The position numbers and the translations under genes were made by a program. Below the pieces are notes generated by a model. The model was not told the origin of the DNA. It searched no databases and saw only the letters and a program-made list of their open reading frames with translations. A stretch of DNA of 64,000 nucleotides from Pantoea sp. GTDB taxonomy: Bacteria; Pseudomonadota; Gammaproteobacteria; Enterobacterales; Enterobacteriaceae. Shown here in pieces: positions 51,969 to 60,448 of the stretch. The stretch's first letter is position 1; every line of letters begins with the position of its first letter. Where the stretch lies: assembly GCF_028283705.1 (NCBI RefSeq), contig NZ_JAPWKD010000031.1, positions 62,001 through 126,000 of the forward strand, read 5' to 3'.

Positions 51969-52770
51969 AGCCAGCGAGCTGGGCATGAGAAAGTCGCGTG
52001 GGGAACATTTCCTGCTAATTGATGTACGCGATGCGGGGCAGTGGCAAGCCGCCACGCTACCCGATGCTCAGCACTGCAACGTTTACGACTACTTTATTGC
52101 AGATTGCACGCCGGAGGGGCTGGAGAAAATGGCCGCCGACGCTGCGGCAGCACTCCAGCCTTTGTTTGCGGCTGATCCGACCGCGACGCCGGTATTTTTC
52201 GAACAGCAGGTCGGGATGCGATCGCCTCGTGGAGCCTGGTTCGCCTGGCTGCTGGGCCGGGATGACGCATTAATTCTTGATGGCGGTGTCGATGCCTGGG
52301 TAGCGGCAGGCTATGGTCTGCAACCCGGCGAAGGATTAAGTTACACCGTCACGCAACAGGCATCTTCGCCTGCGGTCATTTGGGACCGGCGCTGGGCCAG
52401 TAGCCGTCAGCAGGTTATCGCCGCTGATGGCAAAAAAATCATTAACGTTGATGCACGTCGCCCGACTGAATTTGATGGCAGCTTTGTGCATGAATGTTGT
52501 CATCGTGCCGGACGTATTCCGCACTCAGTGCTGCTGTTCTGGGAAGATGTGCTGGAGAATGGCCACTTTCTGCCTGTTGCTGAGATTGCACGGCGAGCGG
52601 AAGCTGCCGGTCTGCCACGCGATGCGCAATTGCAGGTTTATTGCCATCGCGGCGCGCGTGCAGCGACTATTCTGGCGGCGCTCAAAATGGCCGGTTATGA
52701 CAATGTCGCCATTTATGTCGGTTCCTGGCATGAATGGGCAGAACACGACGAGCTCCCCCTGCTTCCCTGA
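51958..52770 (+). CDS. Rhodanese-family sulfurtransferase (two-domain)
   Basis: Protein of 270 aa with two rhodanese domains. The second holds the active Cys in VYCHRGARAATILAALKMAGY, followed by YVGSWHEWAEH as in SseA/thiosulfate sulfurtransferases; the first is inactive-like. The ATG at 51958 has GGAG seven bases upstream and overlaps the previous gene by 11 bases. Last gene of the operon; it would transfer sulfur released by the PLP enzyme to a thiol or cyanide acceptor. Confidence 0.87.
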   Translation: MIIKASELGMRKSRGEHFLLIDVRDAGQWQAATLPDAQHCNVYDYFIADCTPEGLEKMAADAAAALQPLFAADPTATPVFFEQQVGMRSPRGAWFAWLLGRDDALILDGGVDAWVAAGYGLQPGEGLSYTVTQQASSPAVIWDRRWASSRQQVIAADGKKIINVDARRPTEFDGSFVHECCHRAGRIPHSVLLFWEDVLENGHFLPVAEIARRAEAAGLPRDAQLQVYCHRGARAATILAALKMAGYDNVAIYVGSWHEWAEHDELPLLP

Positions 52771-52864
52771 ATTCCCGTGAAAGGCGATCGGCGTCGATTT
52801 TTTCCCGTCCTGACCAGGATGTAATAGGTTCGCTATCTGGATCCTGGTATTCATGGAGGAAAAC

Positions 52865-53986
52865 ATGCCGATTGTCTCATCTTCATCCGGTCCGCAGCGG
52901 CTGAATATCGCGCCTGCTGCGCAGCCAGTAAACCGCCCCACCCGTATCGTGCAAATACACAATACACGCCAGAATTTGTCTTCTCATCACCACGAATCAG
53001 TCATCACCACCAAAGCGGGTGAAGCGGTGCTGAAAACGCTGCAATCCTCCATCAGCGATTATCCTTATCGCCCCGGAAAACCACATTCCCCGCACTTAGA
53101 AAGTGTGCTGGAAAACATCGTTAGCGCCATTCTCGCGTCAGATGAAACATCGGAGGCTGGCGTTCCGCCATTTACTGCGGCTGATATTGCCACTGAAGCG
53201 ATGTTTATCCGCGCAATGGACCGTGCATATCAAACGGGCGCAGAGTGGGTAGAGAAATTAAAAAGGGTGTTAGACGAAGCAGGCACACCAACGCTCACGA
53301 CGGAGAACAATTACAATGTACTGCGGGTGATCGTGGCGAAGAACCCGCTCTGTCGGCTGCTGTTAGCCGTTGACCATCCCGGATTCAGGCAGGAAATCAC
53401 CCAGGCAACCTCACCCGCGATGATTCAGAGTGAGCATCCAGCCTCGCAAGCCGATCATCCCCGTTTACAGCATATGCAGCATGAAATAACCACAACGCGG
53501 ATCCGATTAGCCGAAGCTGAAAATCAGCGAACCCGCATAGTTGGCGAATACATTGATAAAGCTGAACAGGAATTTCTGGCGAAATTGACCCTCGGTATCA
53601 GGGTCAGCATGCGGGATGTTGACGACATTCTTGCACATAACCACCATCTCGATGAGACAGACATCTGTATCCTGCAGCGACGACTGACCATTATTGTGCG
53701 AATTGAAGAAACGGTGCAGACCGTCATCCGCCAGGATATTGAAAAAAATGAAGACCCGTTCCTGGAATGGGCCTTGTTCGCATCGAGTTACGATATTGAT
53801 AAAGTCTTTCAGGCAGAAGCGGTGCAACAATTACAGCTGAGCGATGAAGAATACCAGAAACAACGCGCCAGATTGGCACTGATGCAAATACAAACCTATC
53901 GTGATGACCAGCTCAATAGCATTTTTTACCGGGAGGCAACTTGTCATGTCACTCCCCCGGTGGCACCGCTGTCACAACGACGCTGA
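52865..53986 (+). CDS. Hypothetical protein with effector-like N-terminus
   Basis: Protein of 373 aa with GGAGG five bases before the ATG. The first 60 residues are rich in Ser, Pro, Gln and His with few acidic residues (MPIVSSSSGPQRLNIAPAAQP), like type III secretion signals. The rest is helical: an early section (about 60-180) and a long charged helix pair (about 205-300) that could form a coiled coil. No catalytic motif is recognised and there is no signal peptide or membrane segment. It separates a peptide transporter operon from its ATPase gene on the other strand and overlaps the latter's end by 15 bases. Secretion is only a guess from composition. Confidence 0.55.
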   Translation: MPIVSSSSGPQRLNIAPAAQPVNRPTRIVQIHNTRQNLSSHHHESVITTKAGEAVLKTLQSSISDYPYRPGKPHSPHLESVLENIVSAILASDETSEAGVPPFTAADIATEAMFIRAMDRAYQTGAEWVEKLKRVLDEAGTPTLTTENNYNVLRVIVAKNPLCRLLLAVDHPGFRQEITQATSPAMIQSEHPASQADHPRLQHMQHEITTTRIRLAEAENQRTRIVGEYIDKAEQEFLAKLTLGIRVSMRDVDDILAHNHHLDETDICILQRRLTIIVRIEETVQTVIRQDIEKNEDPFLEWALFASSYDIDKVFQAEAVQQLQLSDEEYQKQRARLALMQIQTYRDDQLNSIFYREATCHVTPPVAPLSQRR

Positions 53987-55585
53987 CCGCCCGGCCAGTG
54001 CCTGCTGAATGTTGGGAGCTGCTGCCAGTAGCTGACGGGTATAACTCTCCTGAGGATCTCCGACCACACTGGCAGTCGCACCCGCCTCCACAATTCGCCC
54101 GTGGTACATCACCACCACCCGATCACAAAGCTGCTGCACCGCACTGAGATCGTGGCTGATAAACAATACCGACAAACCCAGCTTTTCCCGTAACTCGCTG
54201 AACAGCGCAAGCACCTGGCCGCGCACCGAGAGATCAAGCGCGGCTACGGCTTCATCCGCCACCAACAGTTTTGGCTCCATCGCCAGTGCGCGAGCAATGG
54301 CGATGCGCTGACGCTGACCACCGGAAAACGCACCAGGCAGGCGGCTGGCATGTTCCGGTTTTAACCCCACCAGATCCAGCAACTCATTAACGCGCGCATC
54401 GATACCTTTACCGTGACGTAATTGCCAGACGCGCAGCGGTTCGGCGATCTGTTCCCCGACAGCGATTTTTGGATTCAGGCTGGCATAAGGGTCCTGGAAA
54501 ATGATCTGCGCGTGACGGCGCAGGGTACTGAGCTGCCGCCCCTGTAGCCGCTGGCCCTGAAATTGTACCTCTCCACTGTCAGCTTCTATCAGGCCTATCG
54601 CCGCGCTGCCCAGGGTGGTTTTGCCCGATCCTGACTCACCAATCAGACCGACGATTTCCCCCTGCTGGATTTGCAAACTGGTGGGATGCAGCACCGTCTG
54701 GCGTTTGGCTGGCCACAGCGGCAACCGACCTGGTATCGGGTAGCTTTTACAAATGTTGTTGAGCACCAGCAATGGCGCCTGGCTCTCACGAACGGGAACC
54801 ACCGGGGGAAGATGAGACAGTGAAGCGTTAATCAGTTTACGCGTATAGGGATGCGCTGGCGTGCCGAGAGTGCTGACCACATCCCCCTGCTCAACCAGAC
54901 GCCCCTGTTGCATCACGCAGACCCGATGCGCATAGCGTGCAACGACGGAGAGATCGTGGGTAATCAGCAACATACCCATCCCCATTTCCTGCTGCAATTC
55001 CTGCAACAGCGACAGGATTTGTACCTGAATAGTGACGTCAAGCGCGGTGGTGGGTTCATCAGCAATCAGCACGTCAGGTTGTCCGCTGATGGCACTGGCA
55101 ATCATCACACGCTGGCGCATACCACCCGAGAGCTGATGAATATATTGCCGCGCCCGCTGCTGAGGATTGACGATGCCCACCCGATCGAGCAGAGCTATCG
55201 CTTCACGTTGCGCCTGCTTCCAGCTGAACTGACGATGGCGCACCAGCACCTCAGCAATCTGCTCACCGATGCGCAGCGTTGGGTTCATGCTGGTCATCGG
55301 TTCCTGAAATACGGTGGCGATACGGCAACCACGCAGCGAGGCAATGCGTCGCGCATCCAGCACCTCGTCCTGAAAACGCAACGTTCCTGCGGTTTGCAGG
55401 ACGTTTGCAGGCAGCAGGTTCATTAACGCCAGCGAGGTGAGCGTCTTGCCGGAACCCGATTCCCCCACCAGCGCCAGAATTTCCCGCTGGTCGAGATGGA
55501 AAGACACATCATCCACCAGCACGCGGTGGTCATGCGTTGCCAGACTGAGGTGTTCTACAGAGAGCAGACGCGTGGCTGCATTCAT
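53972..55585 (-). CDS. Fused dipeptide ABC transporter ATPase (DppD-DppF type)
   Basis: Protein of 537 aa made of two ATPase modules. Each has Walker A (GESGSGKT twice), signature (LSGGMRQR, then FSGGQRQR), Walker B ([12 protein letters not shown], then [12 protein letters not shown]) and switch His. The family tail [10 protein letters not shown] links them. It surely energises the permeases at 46826-48590, which lack an ATPase, but it is on the opposite strand 5.4 kb away behind the hypothetical gene. The ribosome site before the ATG is weak. Confidence 0.88.
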   Translation of the reverse strand: MNAATRLLSVEHLSLATHDHRVLVDDVSFHLDQREILALVGESGSGKTLTSLALMNLLPANVLQTAGTLRFQDEVLDARRIASLRGCRIATVFQEPMTSMNPTLRIGEQIAEVLVRHRQFSWKQAQREAIALLDRVGIVNPQQRARQYIHQLSGGMRQRVMIASAISGQPDVLIADEPTTALDVTIQVQILSLLQELQQEMGMGMLLITHDLSVVARYAHRVCVMQQGRLVEQGDVVSTLGTPAHPYTRKLINASLSHLPPVVPVRESQAPLLVLNNICKSYPIPGRLPLWPAKRQTVLHPTSLQIQQGEIVGLIGESGSGKTTLGSAAIGLIEADSGEVQFQGQRLQGRQLSTLRRHAQIIFQDPYASLNPKIAVGEQIAEPLRVWQLRHGKGIDARVNELLDLVGLKPEHASRLPGAFSGGQRQRIAIARALAMEPKLLVADEAVAALDLSVRGQVLALFSELREKLGLSVLFISHDLSAVQQLCDRVVVMYHGRIVEAGATASVVGDPQESYTRQLLAAAPNIQQALAGRSASL

Positions 55586-55672
55586 AAGGCAATAGATCCG
55601 AAAAAGCAGAAAGATACAGGATATATCCTGAGAGAAAAGCCAACAAGAACGTTAGGTTATGACGGGAGGATT

Positions 55673-55813
55673 ATGGATATAAAGGAAGACACCCGCGAAG
55701 GGATTTTCCCCATTCTGGCATTGTCATGGGCATTCCGACAAATAAACGCGGTGCACAGCAAGGATGGAGGCCCGGGCCTGTTTCGCTATCAGTTAAACCC
55801 TTTCCCGGCATAG
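55673..55813 (+). CDS. Possible small protein of 46 aa
   Basis: MDIKEDTREGIFPILALSWA begins at an ATG with GGGAGG three bases upstream, the strongest ribosome site in this gap, and ends PFPA. No hydrophobic anchor or familiar motif. It is divergent from the fused ATPase gene. It could be a real small protein or a chance frame. Confidence 0.35.
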   Translation: MDIKEDTREGIFPILALSWAFRQINAVHSKDGGPGLFRYQLNPFPA

Positions 55814-55967
55814 AAAATCACTATCCCTCTGATTTTTAATCAATAACCAGTCATCCTGTCATGCTATTACATCATCGCGTTACTCATTAGCAGAATTGTA
55901 GTATCAGGTGGCACAGCGTAGACTTGCGGCGGGTGCTTGAGACTTTCTGTCTTAAGCATGGCTGACG

Positions 55968-56020
55968 GCAGAAAGAGAAAAGCCCCAGGAGATTTTCATC
56001 AACCTGAGGCCGTTCTTTAT
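55968..56020 (-). ncRNA. sok: Sok-like antisense RNA, copy 1 (inferred)
   Basis: The region GCAGAAAG...AGCCCC...GATTTTCATCAACC...GAGGC corresponds in order and spacing to the sok target of the R1 plasmid hok/sok leader. An antisense RNA from the minus strand is expected to block leader translation. Its promoter and ends were not located. Confidence 0.5.
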
Positions 56021-56077
56021 GCTTCGCAACATAAAGGTAGCCTCTTACGCGCCGCAAGGCAAGAAGGAGAAGCAACC

Positions 56078-56230
56078 ATGAAACAGTTTACGGCGATGCT
56101 ATTCGCCTCCTTTATGATCATGGCGGTGACCGCCGTCATACTGGGCTCGCGCAAGGATCTCTGTGAGATACGCTTCCGCACCCGCTTCATGGAGGTGGCT
56201 GTTTCAATGGCCTGTGAATCTATCAGGTAA
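56078..56230 (+). CDS. hok: Hok/Gef-family type I toxin, copy 1
   Basis: Membrane-depolarising toxin of 50 aa. An N-terminal membrane segment (FTAMLFASFMIMAVTAVIL) is followed by RKDLCEIRFR and EVAVSMACES, matching the Hok signature RKSLCEIRYRDGxxEVAAxMAYES. AAGGAGAAG precedes the ATG, and the upstream AGCCTCTTAC and GCAAGG elements match the hok mRNA leader. In this copy the frame stays open upstream, so a leader frame from ATG 55958 would read straight into hok. Confidence 0.9.
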   Translation: MKQFTAMLFASFMIMAVTAVILGSRKDLCEIRFRTRFMEVAVSMACESIR

Positions 56231-56239
56231 GGGTCACCA

Positions 56240-56259
56240 CGGCGGGAGTCATCCCGCCG
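56240..56259 (+). terminator. Hairpin after hok copy 1
   Basis: CGGCGGGA/TCCCGCCG with a four-base loop ten bases after the stop, followed by TTCCGGTTGTT. Hok mRNAs need such a 3' structure for stability. Confidence 0.6.
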
Positions 56260-56510
56260 TTCCGGTTGTTGTCAGGGACGGGCTCTCAGGCACCCTTCTT
56301 CCCCGCCCGGTTCCCCACTCAATTTCACCTTTCCGTCAAATATCGCTTTTCACAGGAAATAGCCTTTACCACTGATTTAACAGGATAAATGCCTGGAGTC
56401 GCAGTGTGATTACTTCCACGCGTTACTTATTAGCAGAATTGTAGTATCAGGCGGCACAGCGTAGACTTGCGGCGGGTGCTTGAGACTTTCTGTCTTAAGC
56501 ATGGCTGACG

Positions 56511-56560
56511 GCAGAAAGAGAAAAGCCCCAGGAGATTTTCCATCAACCTGAGGCCCCCTT
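56511..56560 (-). ncRNA. sok: Sok-like antisense RNA, copy 2 (inferred)
   Basis: Same target region as copy 1 but with an inserted C (TTTTCCATC) and GAGGCCCCC in place of GAGGCCGTT. The leader frame from ATG 56501 now stops after 16 codons. Whether the antisense RNAs of the two copies cross-react depends on these loops. Confidence 0.45.
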
Positions 56561-56618
56561 ATGCTCGCAACATAAAGGTAGCCTCTTACACGCCGCAAGG
56601 CAAGAAGGAGAAGCAACC

Positions 56619-56771
56619 ATGAAACAGTTTACGGCGATGCTATTCGCTTCCTTTATGATCATGGCGGTGACCGCCGCCATACTGGGCTCGCGTAAGGATC
56701 TCTGTGAGATACGCTTCCGCACCCGCTTCATGGAGGTGGCTGTTTCAATGGCCTGTGAATCTATCAGGTAA
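56619..56771 (+). CDS. hok: Hok/Gef-family type I toxin, copy 2
   Basis: 50 aa, identical to copy 1 except Ala for Val at residue 20 in the membrane segment. Ribosome site and downstream context are the same. Both copies appear intact, so this is a true tandem duplication with no decayed member. Confidence 0.9.
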   Translation: MKQFTAMLFASFMIMAVTAAILGSRKDLCEIRFRTRFMEVAVSMACESIR

Positions 56772-56780
56772 GGGTCACCA

Positions 56781-56800
56781 CGGCGGGATTCATCCCGCCG
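56781..56800 (+). terminator. Hairpin after hok copy 2
   Basis: CGGCGGGA/TCCCGCCG with a TTCA loop, equivalent to the copy 1 hairpin. Confidence 0.6.
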
Positions 56801-56873
56801 TTCCGGTTGTTGTCAGGCACGGGCTCTCAGGCACCCTTCTTTTCACGCCCACTTCAGGCTGTCAGTCCTGTGG

Positions 56874-57608
56874 TTAACCGTAAACACTCAGCGAGGCAAG
56901 AATTCGGGTAAAGTAATCATCCGCGCGTTTCTGGGCCAGCTTACCGTCGCGGGCTTCCAGTGCTTCCACCAGCGGCGTCAGCTCGCGCAGCGTCTGCTCG
57001 CGCACAATCTCATTAACCGCCGAGTGCAGTGAATGTTGTCCGTCATACTGCACCGCACGCCGGTCAGCGATTACGTTATCGAAAATCTGGATCAGAAAGC
57101 GGTTGCGAGTGGCAGCAAACATCGCCTGGTGTACCGCATAGATATGTTCTTTATACAGCAGCCACTCCTGAGCCTCGCGAATGCCCTGCAAATGGTGGCG
57201 CATTTTGGTGAAGTCTTCCTCTGTCGCACGCGCCGTGACCAGCTGCATCATCATCGGTTCAAACAGCAGGCGACCTTCAAGGATTTCGCTATAGGTCGGG
57301 ACTTCTTTATGCCAGGCGGCCACCGGCCGATCGGCATCATTGAGTTGGTTTTGCAGGTTATCGGATAAGTAAGATCCGCTGCCGACTTTACGCGTTACCA
57401 ACCCCTGGGTAGACATCATGGCCAGCACGTTACGAATGGTGCTGCGGGAAGTATCAAAGCGGCGCGCCAGCTCACGCTCATTGGGCAACTTATCACCCGC
57501 TTTCAGATCCCCATCGCGGATGGCCTGCATTATGGAACGATAAACGCTTACCGCAGCGGTTTTGTCGTGACCGACAATACGCTGTGAGATGTCATCAGTG
57601 CTGTTCAT
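56874..57608 (-). CDS. GntR-family regulator (FadR/FCD type) of the ectoine-like cluster
   Basis: Protein of 244 aa: winged helix with KLPNERELARRFDTSRSTIRNVLAMMSTQGLVTRKVGSGSYL, then an FCD ligand domain including VPTYSEILEGRLLFEPMMMQLV and HQAMFAATRNRFL. It is divergent from the RidA/transporter operon; three TGGT/ACCA-type palindromes lie between them. Confidence 0.88.
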   Translation of the reverse strand: MNSTDDISQRIVGHDKTAAVSVYRSIMQAIRDGDLKAGDKLPNERELARRFDTSRSTIRNVLAMMSTQGLVTRKVGSGSYLSDNLQNQLNDADRPVAAWHKEVPTYSEILEGRLLFEPMMMQLVTARATEEDFTKMRHHLQGIREAQEWLLYKEHIYAVHQAMFAATRNRFLIQIFDNVIADRRAVQYDGQHSLHSAVNEIVREQTLRELTPLVEALEARDGKLAQKRADDYFTRILASLSVYG

Positions 57609-57637
57609 CCGGCGACTCCTGAAAATACCTGTAAATG

Positions 57638-57656
57638 GCTGACCAATTTGGTCAGC
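57638..57656. promoter_or_regulatory. GntR operator-like palindrome
   Basis: GCTGACCAATTTGGTCAGC is a perfect inverted repeat 30 bases upstream of the gntR start, suited to autoregulation. The ACCA/TGGT core recurs in the sites near 57816-57838. Confidence 0.7.
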
Positions 57657-57815
57657 TGGCGGCGATTATAGCCTGAGATTGACGTCTCGGCGAGCAACGT
57701 TTTAGACCAGAGTCAGGTCATTATTTCCAGCCAGATCCTTTACTTATCATGCCACCCTGCTGTCCTCGGGCTTTAACGTGAACCGTCTCACAAATCGGCC
57801 ATACATCTTACTTAT

Positions 57816-57838
57816 TGGTTAACCATAATGGTTGACCA
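57816..57838. promoter_or_regulatory. Tandem GntR operator-like sites upstream of the RidA operon
   Basis: TGGTTAACCA (57816-57825) and TGGTTGACCA (57829-57838), spaced 13 bases centre to centre, 51 bases before the ridA-like start. The core is shared with the palindrome at 57638-57656. Confidence 0.65.
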
Positions 57839-57888
57839 TTAAAAACCAGCGTGTTCATAATGCCGAAAAAACACACTCAGGGCAAAAA

Positions 57889-58416
57889 ATGAACACATCC
57901 ATCGCAGCGCCATTCTCTCCCGCTGAATGTCGCTTAAGCGGCCATTTGCTGGCGTTGGGCATTGAATTACCACCGGTACCGACCCCGGTGGCAAATTTTG
58001 TCACCTGGCGGCTGTTTGGCAATTTTCTTTATCTCTCCGGACAGGGGCCACTGGAAGCCAATGGTCATCTTTATACCGGCAAAGTTGGCAGTGAGGTCAG
58101 CGTAGAAGATGCCTACTACCACGCGCGCCTGACCGGCCTGAATTTACTGGCGGTGGCGCGTCAGGCAACCGGCGATCTCGGAGCCGTCAAAAGCGTGGTC
58201 AAGCTACTGGGCTGGGTCAATGCCCATGAGGTATTCAAACAGCATCCACAAGTGATCAATGGCTGTTCCGATCTCTTTGTACAGGTGTTTGGTGAGCAGA
58301 TTGGCCGTGGCGCACGTTCCGCCATTGGCGCCGGTTCGCTGCCACAAAACCAGACGGTGGAGATTGAAGCGATTTTCGAACTGGAGGAGGGGGTTGCCGA
58401 TGGATTACGTCTTTGA
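57889..58416 (+). CDS. RidA/YjgF-family enamine/imine deaminase
   Basis: Protein of 175 aa of the longer RidA type. WRLFGNFLYLSGQGPLEANGHLYTGKVG, YYHARLTGLNLLAVARQATGDL and FGEQIGRGARSAIGAGSLPQNQTVEIEAIFEL are family signatures, the Arg in GARSAIG being the substrate-binding residue. It hydrolyses imines released by PLP dehydratases, which suits the PLP dehydratase at the end of this operon. CAGGG precedes the ATG at 57889; an upstream in-frame start is less likely. It overlaps the permease gene by 17 bases. Confidence 0.88.
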   Translation: MNTSIAAPFSPAECRLSGHLLALGIELPPVPTPVANFVTWRLFGNFLYLSGQGPLEANGHLYTGKVGSEVSVEDAYYHARLTGLNLLAVARQATGDLGAVKSVVKLLGWVNAHEVFKQHPQVINGCSDLFVQVFGEQIGRGARSAIGAGSLPQNQTVEIEAIFELEEGVADGLRL

Positions 58417-59062
58417 TTTCGCCGCCCTGCGACCCTATTGCGACGTACTGGCAAAAGGACTGCTGGAAACCGCCATCTATGCCCTGTTATCGATCCTGTT
58501 CGGTCTGACACTGGGGGCAATATGCGCCCTGACGCTGGTCTACGCCCGGCGTGGCTGGCGGCGTGTGGTGCGCTGTTATGTGGAATTTTTCCGCAATACG
58601 CCATCGCTGGTACAGCTGTTTCTGATCTACTTCGGCCTGCCCAGCCTCGGGCTGCATCTTTCGCCACCGGTGGCGGGCATTATCGCCCTGTCGCTGTATT
58701 GCGGGGCTTATATGACGGAGATTTTACGTGCTGGTTTTCTCTCTCTGCCACGCGGCTTAACTGAGGCGGGTGAAGCGCTGGGTCTGTCAAAGCGACAAAT
58801 CATCACCCATGTACTGACGCTACCGGCGATGCAGAACGTTTTCCCGGCGCTGGCCAGCCAGATGGTGCTGACGCTGATTGGCACCAGCCTGATTTCCCAG
58901 ATTGGCGTGGAAGAGATCTTCCACAGCGGCAGTTTCGTCGATTCACGTACCTTTCGCAGCTTTGAAATTTATCTGCTGATTTGCGGCCTCTATTTTTTCG
59001 CCGTCAGTCTGATGAAAGTGCTGCTGCGTATCCTGTGGTATCGCTTTCAGGCGCGGAGGTAA
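58400..59062 (+). CDS. Amino acid ABC transporter permease (first)
   Basis: Permease of 220 aa, HisM/EhuC class, with about five membrane segments. FFRNTPSLVQLFLIYFGLPSLG and the EAA loop RAGFLSLPRGLTEAGEALGLSKRQIITHVLTLPAM are clear. The ATG at 58400 follows GGAGGAGG inside the ridA 3' end. Pairs with the next permease. Confidence 0.9.
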   Translation: MDYVFDFAALRPYCDVLAKGLLETAIYALLSILFGLTLGAICALTLVYARRGWRRVVRCYVEFFRNTPSLVQLFLIYFGLPSLGLHLSPPVAGIIALSLYCGAYMTEILRAGFLSLPRGLTEAGEALGLSKRQIITHVLTLPAMQNVFPALASQMVLTLIGTSLISQIGVEEIFHSGSFVDSRTFRSFEIYLLICGLYFFAVSLMKVLLRILWYRFQARR

Positions 59063-59064
59063 GC

Positions 59065-59721
59065 ATGCGCGGTATTTCTCTTCATGATATCTGGATGATC
59101 ATCAGCGCTCTGCGCTGGACGCTGTTGCTGGCACTCACCACCTTTGCCTGCGGGGCGGTGATCGGGTTGCTGATCGCCATGGCGCGCACTTCCCACCAGC
59201 GCTGGCTCCAGGGCATCGCCTGGTTTTATGTCGAACTGATTCAGGGCATTCCGCTGCTGGGCATGTTGTTCCTGCTGTTTTTCGGTACGCCAATGTTTCT
59301 CGGTATTGATGTCAGTTCCTTTACCGCCGCCCTGATCGCTTTTTCATTGTCAGCAGGCGCATTTCTCGGGGAAATCTGGCGCGGAAGCATCATGGCGGTG
59401 CCGAAAGGACAGTGGGAAGCCGCGCTGTCGCTGGGGATCTCGCGGCTGCAAATGCTGCGTACCGTCATCCTGCCGCAGGCGTTTCGTCTGTCACTGCCTC
59501 CCACCGTGGGCTTCTCGGTGCAGCTAATCAAAAACACCTCACTGGCTGCGCTGGTGGGTTTCGTAGAGCTGACCCGATCCGGTCAGATTGTCAGTGGTTC
59601 AACTCTGCAACCACTGGTGGTCTACCTGCTGGTAGCGCTCTGTTATTTCGCGCTTTGTTTTCCGCTGGCGCGACTTTCCCTTCAACTGGAGGCACGTTTC
59701 CATGTCGCTGGTCGTCATTGA
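59065..59721 (+). CDS. Amino acid ABC transporter permease (second)
   Basis: Permease of 218 aa. FYVELIQGIPLLGMLFLLFFGTP and the loop RGSIMAVPKGQWEAALSLGISRLQMLRTVILPQAF are typical. GGAGG lies five bases before the ATG, two bases after the previous stop. It overlaps the ATPase gene by 20 bases. Confidence 0.9.
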   Translation: MRGISLHDIWMIISALRWTLLLALTTFACGAVIGLLIAMARTSHQRWLQGIAWFYVELIQGIPLLGMLFLLFFGTPMFLGIDVSSFTAALIAFSLSAGAFLGEIWRGSIMAVPKGQWEAALSLGISRLQMLRTVILPQAFRLSLPPTVGFSVQLIKNTSLAALVGFVELTRSGQIVSGSTLQPLVVYLLVALCYFALCFPLARLSLQLEARFHVAGRH

Positions 59722-60430
59722 TGCAGTCAGGAAAAGCTTTGGGCAAAACGAAGTTCTGCGGGGTATCACCACCACTGTCGAACGTGGCGATATCGTTACC
59801 ATTATTGGCAAAAGTGGTTCCGGCAAAAGCACCCTGCTGCGCTGTATTAACGGGCTGGAGCAACCGGACAGCGGCACCATCCACGTGGGAGGACTGCAGG
59901 TTGGCGGCAGCGCTGCCGAGCTGCAAAAACTCCGCCAGAACGTAGGCATGGTATTCCAGAGTTTTAACCTGTTTCCCCACCTGACGGCGGCGGAGAACGT
60001 GACGCTGGCACCCCTATTGACCCGACGCATAACCAAAGCGGAAGCCCCGGCGCTGGCAAAACGTCTGCTGGAGCAGGTCGGGCTGGGACAGAAGCGCGAT
60101 GCTTTCCCCTCTTCCCTGTCAGGGGGGCAGCAGCAGCGTGTCGCCATTGCCCGTGCGCTGGCGATGTCGCCTGAAGTGATGTTGTTTGATGAGGCCACCT
60201 CAGCACTTGACCCGGAACTGGTGGGTGAAGTGCTGCGGGTCATGGAAGACCTGGCAAAAGAAGGCATGACGATGATTGCCGTCACCCATGAAATGGCCTT
60301 TGCCCGCAAAGTGTCCAGCAAGGTGATTTTTATGCATCAGGGCGAGGTATGGGAAAGCGGGCAGCCCGCCGAGGTGTTTGGTGCCCCCCGCACCCCGGAA
60401 TTACAACGCTTTGTGCAAACCCCAGCTTAA
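59702..60430 (+). CDS. Amino acid ABC transporter ATP-binding protein
   Basis: ATPase of 242 aa: Walker A GKSGSGKST, Q-loop FQSFNLF, signature LSGGQQQR, Walker B VMLFDEATSALD, switch THEMAF. GlnQ/EhuA class. It completes the importer with the permeases before it and the binding protein after it. Confidence 0.92.
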   Translation: MSLVVIDAVRKSFGQNEVLRGITTTVERGDIVTIIGKSGSGKSTLLRCINGLEQPDSGTIHVGGLQVGGSAAELQKLRQNVGMVFQSFNLFPHLTAAENVTLAPLLTRRITKAEAPALAKRLLEQVGLGQKRDAFPSSLSGGQQQRVAIARALAMSPEVMLFDEATSALDPELVGEVLRVMEDLAKEGMTMIAVTHEMAFARKVSSKVIFMHQGEVWESGQPAEVFGAPRTPELQRFVQTPA

Positions 60431-60448
60431 CTACACCGGAGAAAACAC

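Larger units (their letters stand above)
55877..56300 (+). repeat. hok/sok direct repeat unit, copy 1
   Basis: About 424 bases repeated at 56420-56841 with nearly complete identity. The unit contains a leader hairpin (GCTTGAGAC/GTCTTAAGC at 55935-55957), the antisense target region, the hok gene and a terminator hairpin. The 119 bases between the units are unrelated. Confidence 0.85.
56420..56841 (+). repeat. hok/sok direct repeat unit, copy 2
   Basis: Second copy of the unit at 55877-56300, 541-543 bases downstream. Differences are a few substitutions and small indels in the leader, giving a net loss of two bases between leader ATG and hok ATG. Confidence 0.85.

Noticed and set aside
55937-56230. 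A 97-codon frame running through the leader into hok copy 1 as one long protein
   Set aside because: The strong ribosome site and conservation lie at the internal ATG; the upstream part is the regulatory leader, and the second copy has a stop in it.
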